Shown: piece by piece, positions 6,667 to 6,762 of the stretch
Layout: every line of letters starts with the position of its first letter
Numbering within the stretch: position 1 is the first letter of the stretch
Origin: an uncultured Lachnospira sp.
Lineage (GTDB): Bacteria > Bacillota > Clostridia > Lachnospirales > Lachnospiraceae
Assembly (NCBI GenBank): GCA_900772425.1
Contig: CAAHEK010000296.1
Span: 1 to 6,762 of the forward strand
DNA length: 6,762 bases
Direction of reading: 5' to 3'
The notes under the pieces: generated by a model
Databases searched by the model: none
Told to the model about the DNA's origin: nothing
What the model saw: only the letters and a program-made list of their open reading frames with translations
Made by a program: the position numbers and the translations under genes

Positions 6667-6702
6667 ATCACTTGCGTTCGTCATTAACGGATGCAAGTGA
6701 TA
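6666..6702 (+). repeat. 15-bp inverted repeat overlapping the tRNA promoter start site
   Basis: The left arm (6666-6680) and right arm (6688-6702) pair along all 15 positions around a 7-base loop. Ten outer pairs, TATCACTTGC with GCAAGTGATA, are perfect, and the inner five include two G-T pairs that are allowed in RNA. The left arm begins at the last base of the -10 box and spans the predicted start near 6673. A transcript from there would therefore keep only the inner part of the stem. No T-run follows, so it is not a standard terminator. Confidence 0.75.
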
Positions 6703-6717
6703 AATTTAATATCATAT

Positions 6718-6762
6718 GCGCGAGTGGCTCAGTGGTGGAGCACCTCCTTGCCAAGGAGGGGG
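6718..6762 (+). tRNA. tRNA-Gly (anticodon GCC), 5' part, cut by the right edge
   Basis: The sequence fits the cloverleaf. GCGCGAG (6718-6724) is the 5' acceptor strand, TG are positions 8-9, and the D stem is GCTC with GAGC (6727-6730, 6738-6741). The anticodon arm is CCTCC with GGAGG (6743-6747, 6755-6759) around the loop TTGCCAA, with anticodon GCC at 6750-6752, which reads glycine GGC and GGU codons. The T arm, the 3' acceptor strand and any encoded CCA lie outside the window. The D loop AGTGGTG has G where A21 is usual. Confidence 0.93.

Noticed and set aside
6666..6702. The 15-bp dyad as a rho-independent terminator of the reductase gene
   Set aside because: No T-run follows the stem, and it lies at the start site of a strong promoter facing the tRNA.
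6718..6762. tRNA-Gly as an integration site for a mobile element
   Set aside because: The 3' end of the tRNA, where attachment cores usually lie, is outside the window, and no integrase or repeat of the tRNA end is visible.

Overview
The window reads as a piece of a low-GC Firmicute genome, most likely a Lachnospiraceae-type anaerobic Clostridium relative. This is inferred from the AT-rich intergenic DNA, strong AGGAGG-type ribosome binding sites, the compact ATP synthase operon and a ferredoxin-tailed aldo/keto reductase. No species can be named from the sequence alone.

Positions 1-4985 (minus strand) hold most of an F-type ATP synthase operon, transcribed right to left in the order atpB (a), atpE (c), atpF (b), a fused atpH-atpA (delta-alpha), atpG (gamma) and atpD (beta). 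The beta gene runs off the left edge after 146 codons; epsilon (atpC) would be expected beyond it. Together these encode the rotary machine: a and c form the membrane ion channel and rotor ring, b and delta form the peripheral stalk, alpha3beta3 is the catalytic head and gamma is the shaft. No atpI/atpZ gene precedes atpB.

The standout is the 689-residue product at 1420-3489. A complete delta (OSCP) subunit, about residues 1-168, is joined in frame to a complete alpha subunit, from about residue 176. There is no stop, and no usable start codon near the alpha N-terminus. ATP synthases normally have one delta per three alphas, so an obligate 1:1 fusion is a stoichiometric puzzle. The same operon has a gamma subunit ending in a lysine-rich tail, which would lie near the top of the head where delta sits.

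Positions 4986-5402 are a non-coding, AT-rich divergent promoter region with candidate promoters in both directions, an inverted repeat and three imperfect direct repeats of about 30 bp. Rightward lies a 380-residue aldo/keto reductase with two C-terminal [4Fe-4S] cluster motifs (5403-6545). After about 90 bp of weakly structured DNA comes a near-consensus sigma-70 promoter (6638-6666), a 15-bp inverted repeat overlapping its -10 box and start site (6666-6702), and the 5' part of a tRNA-Gly(GCC) gene cut by the right edge (6718-6762).
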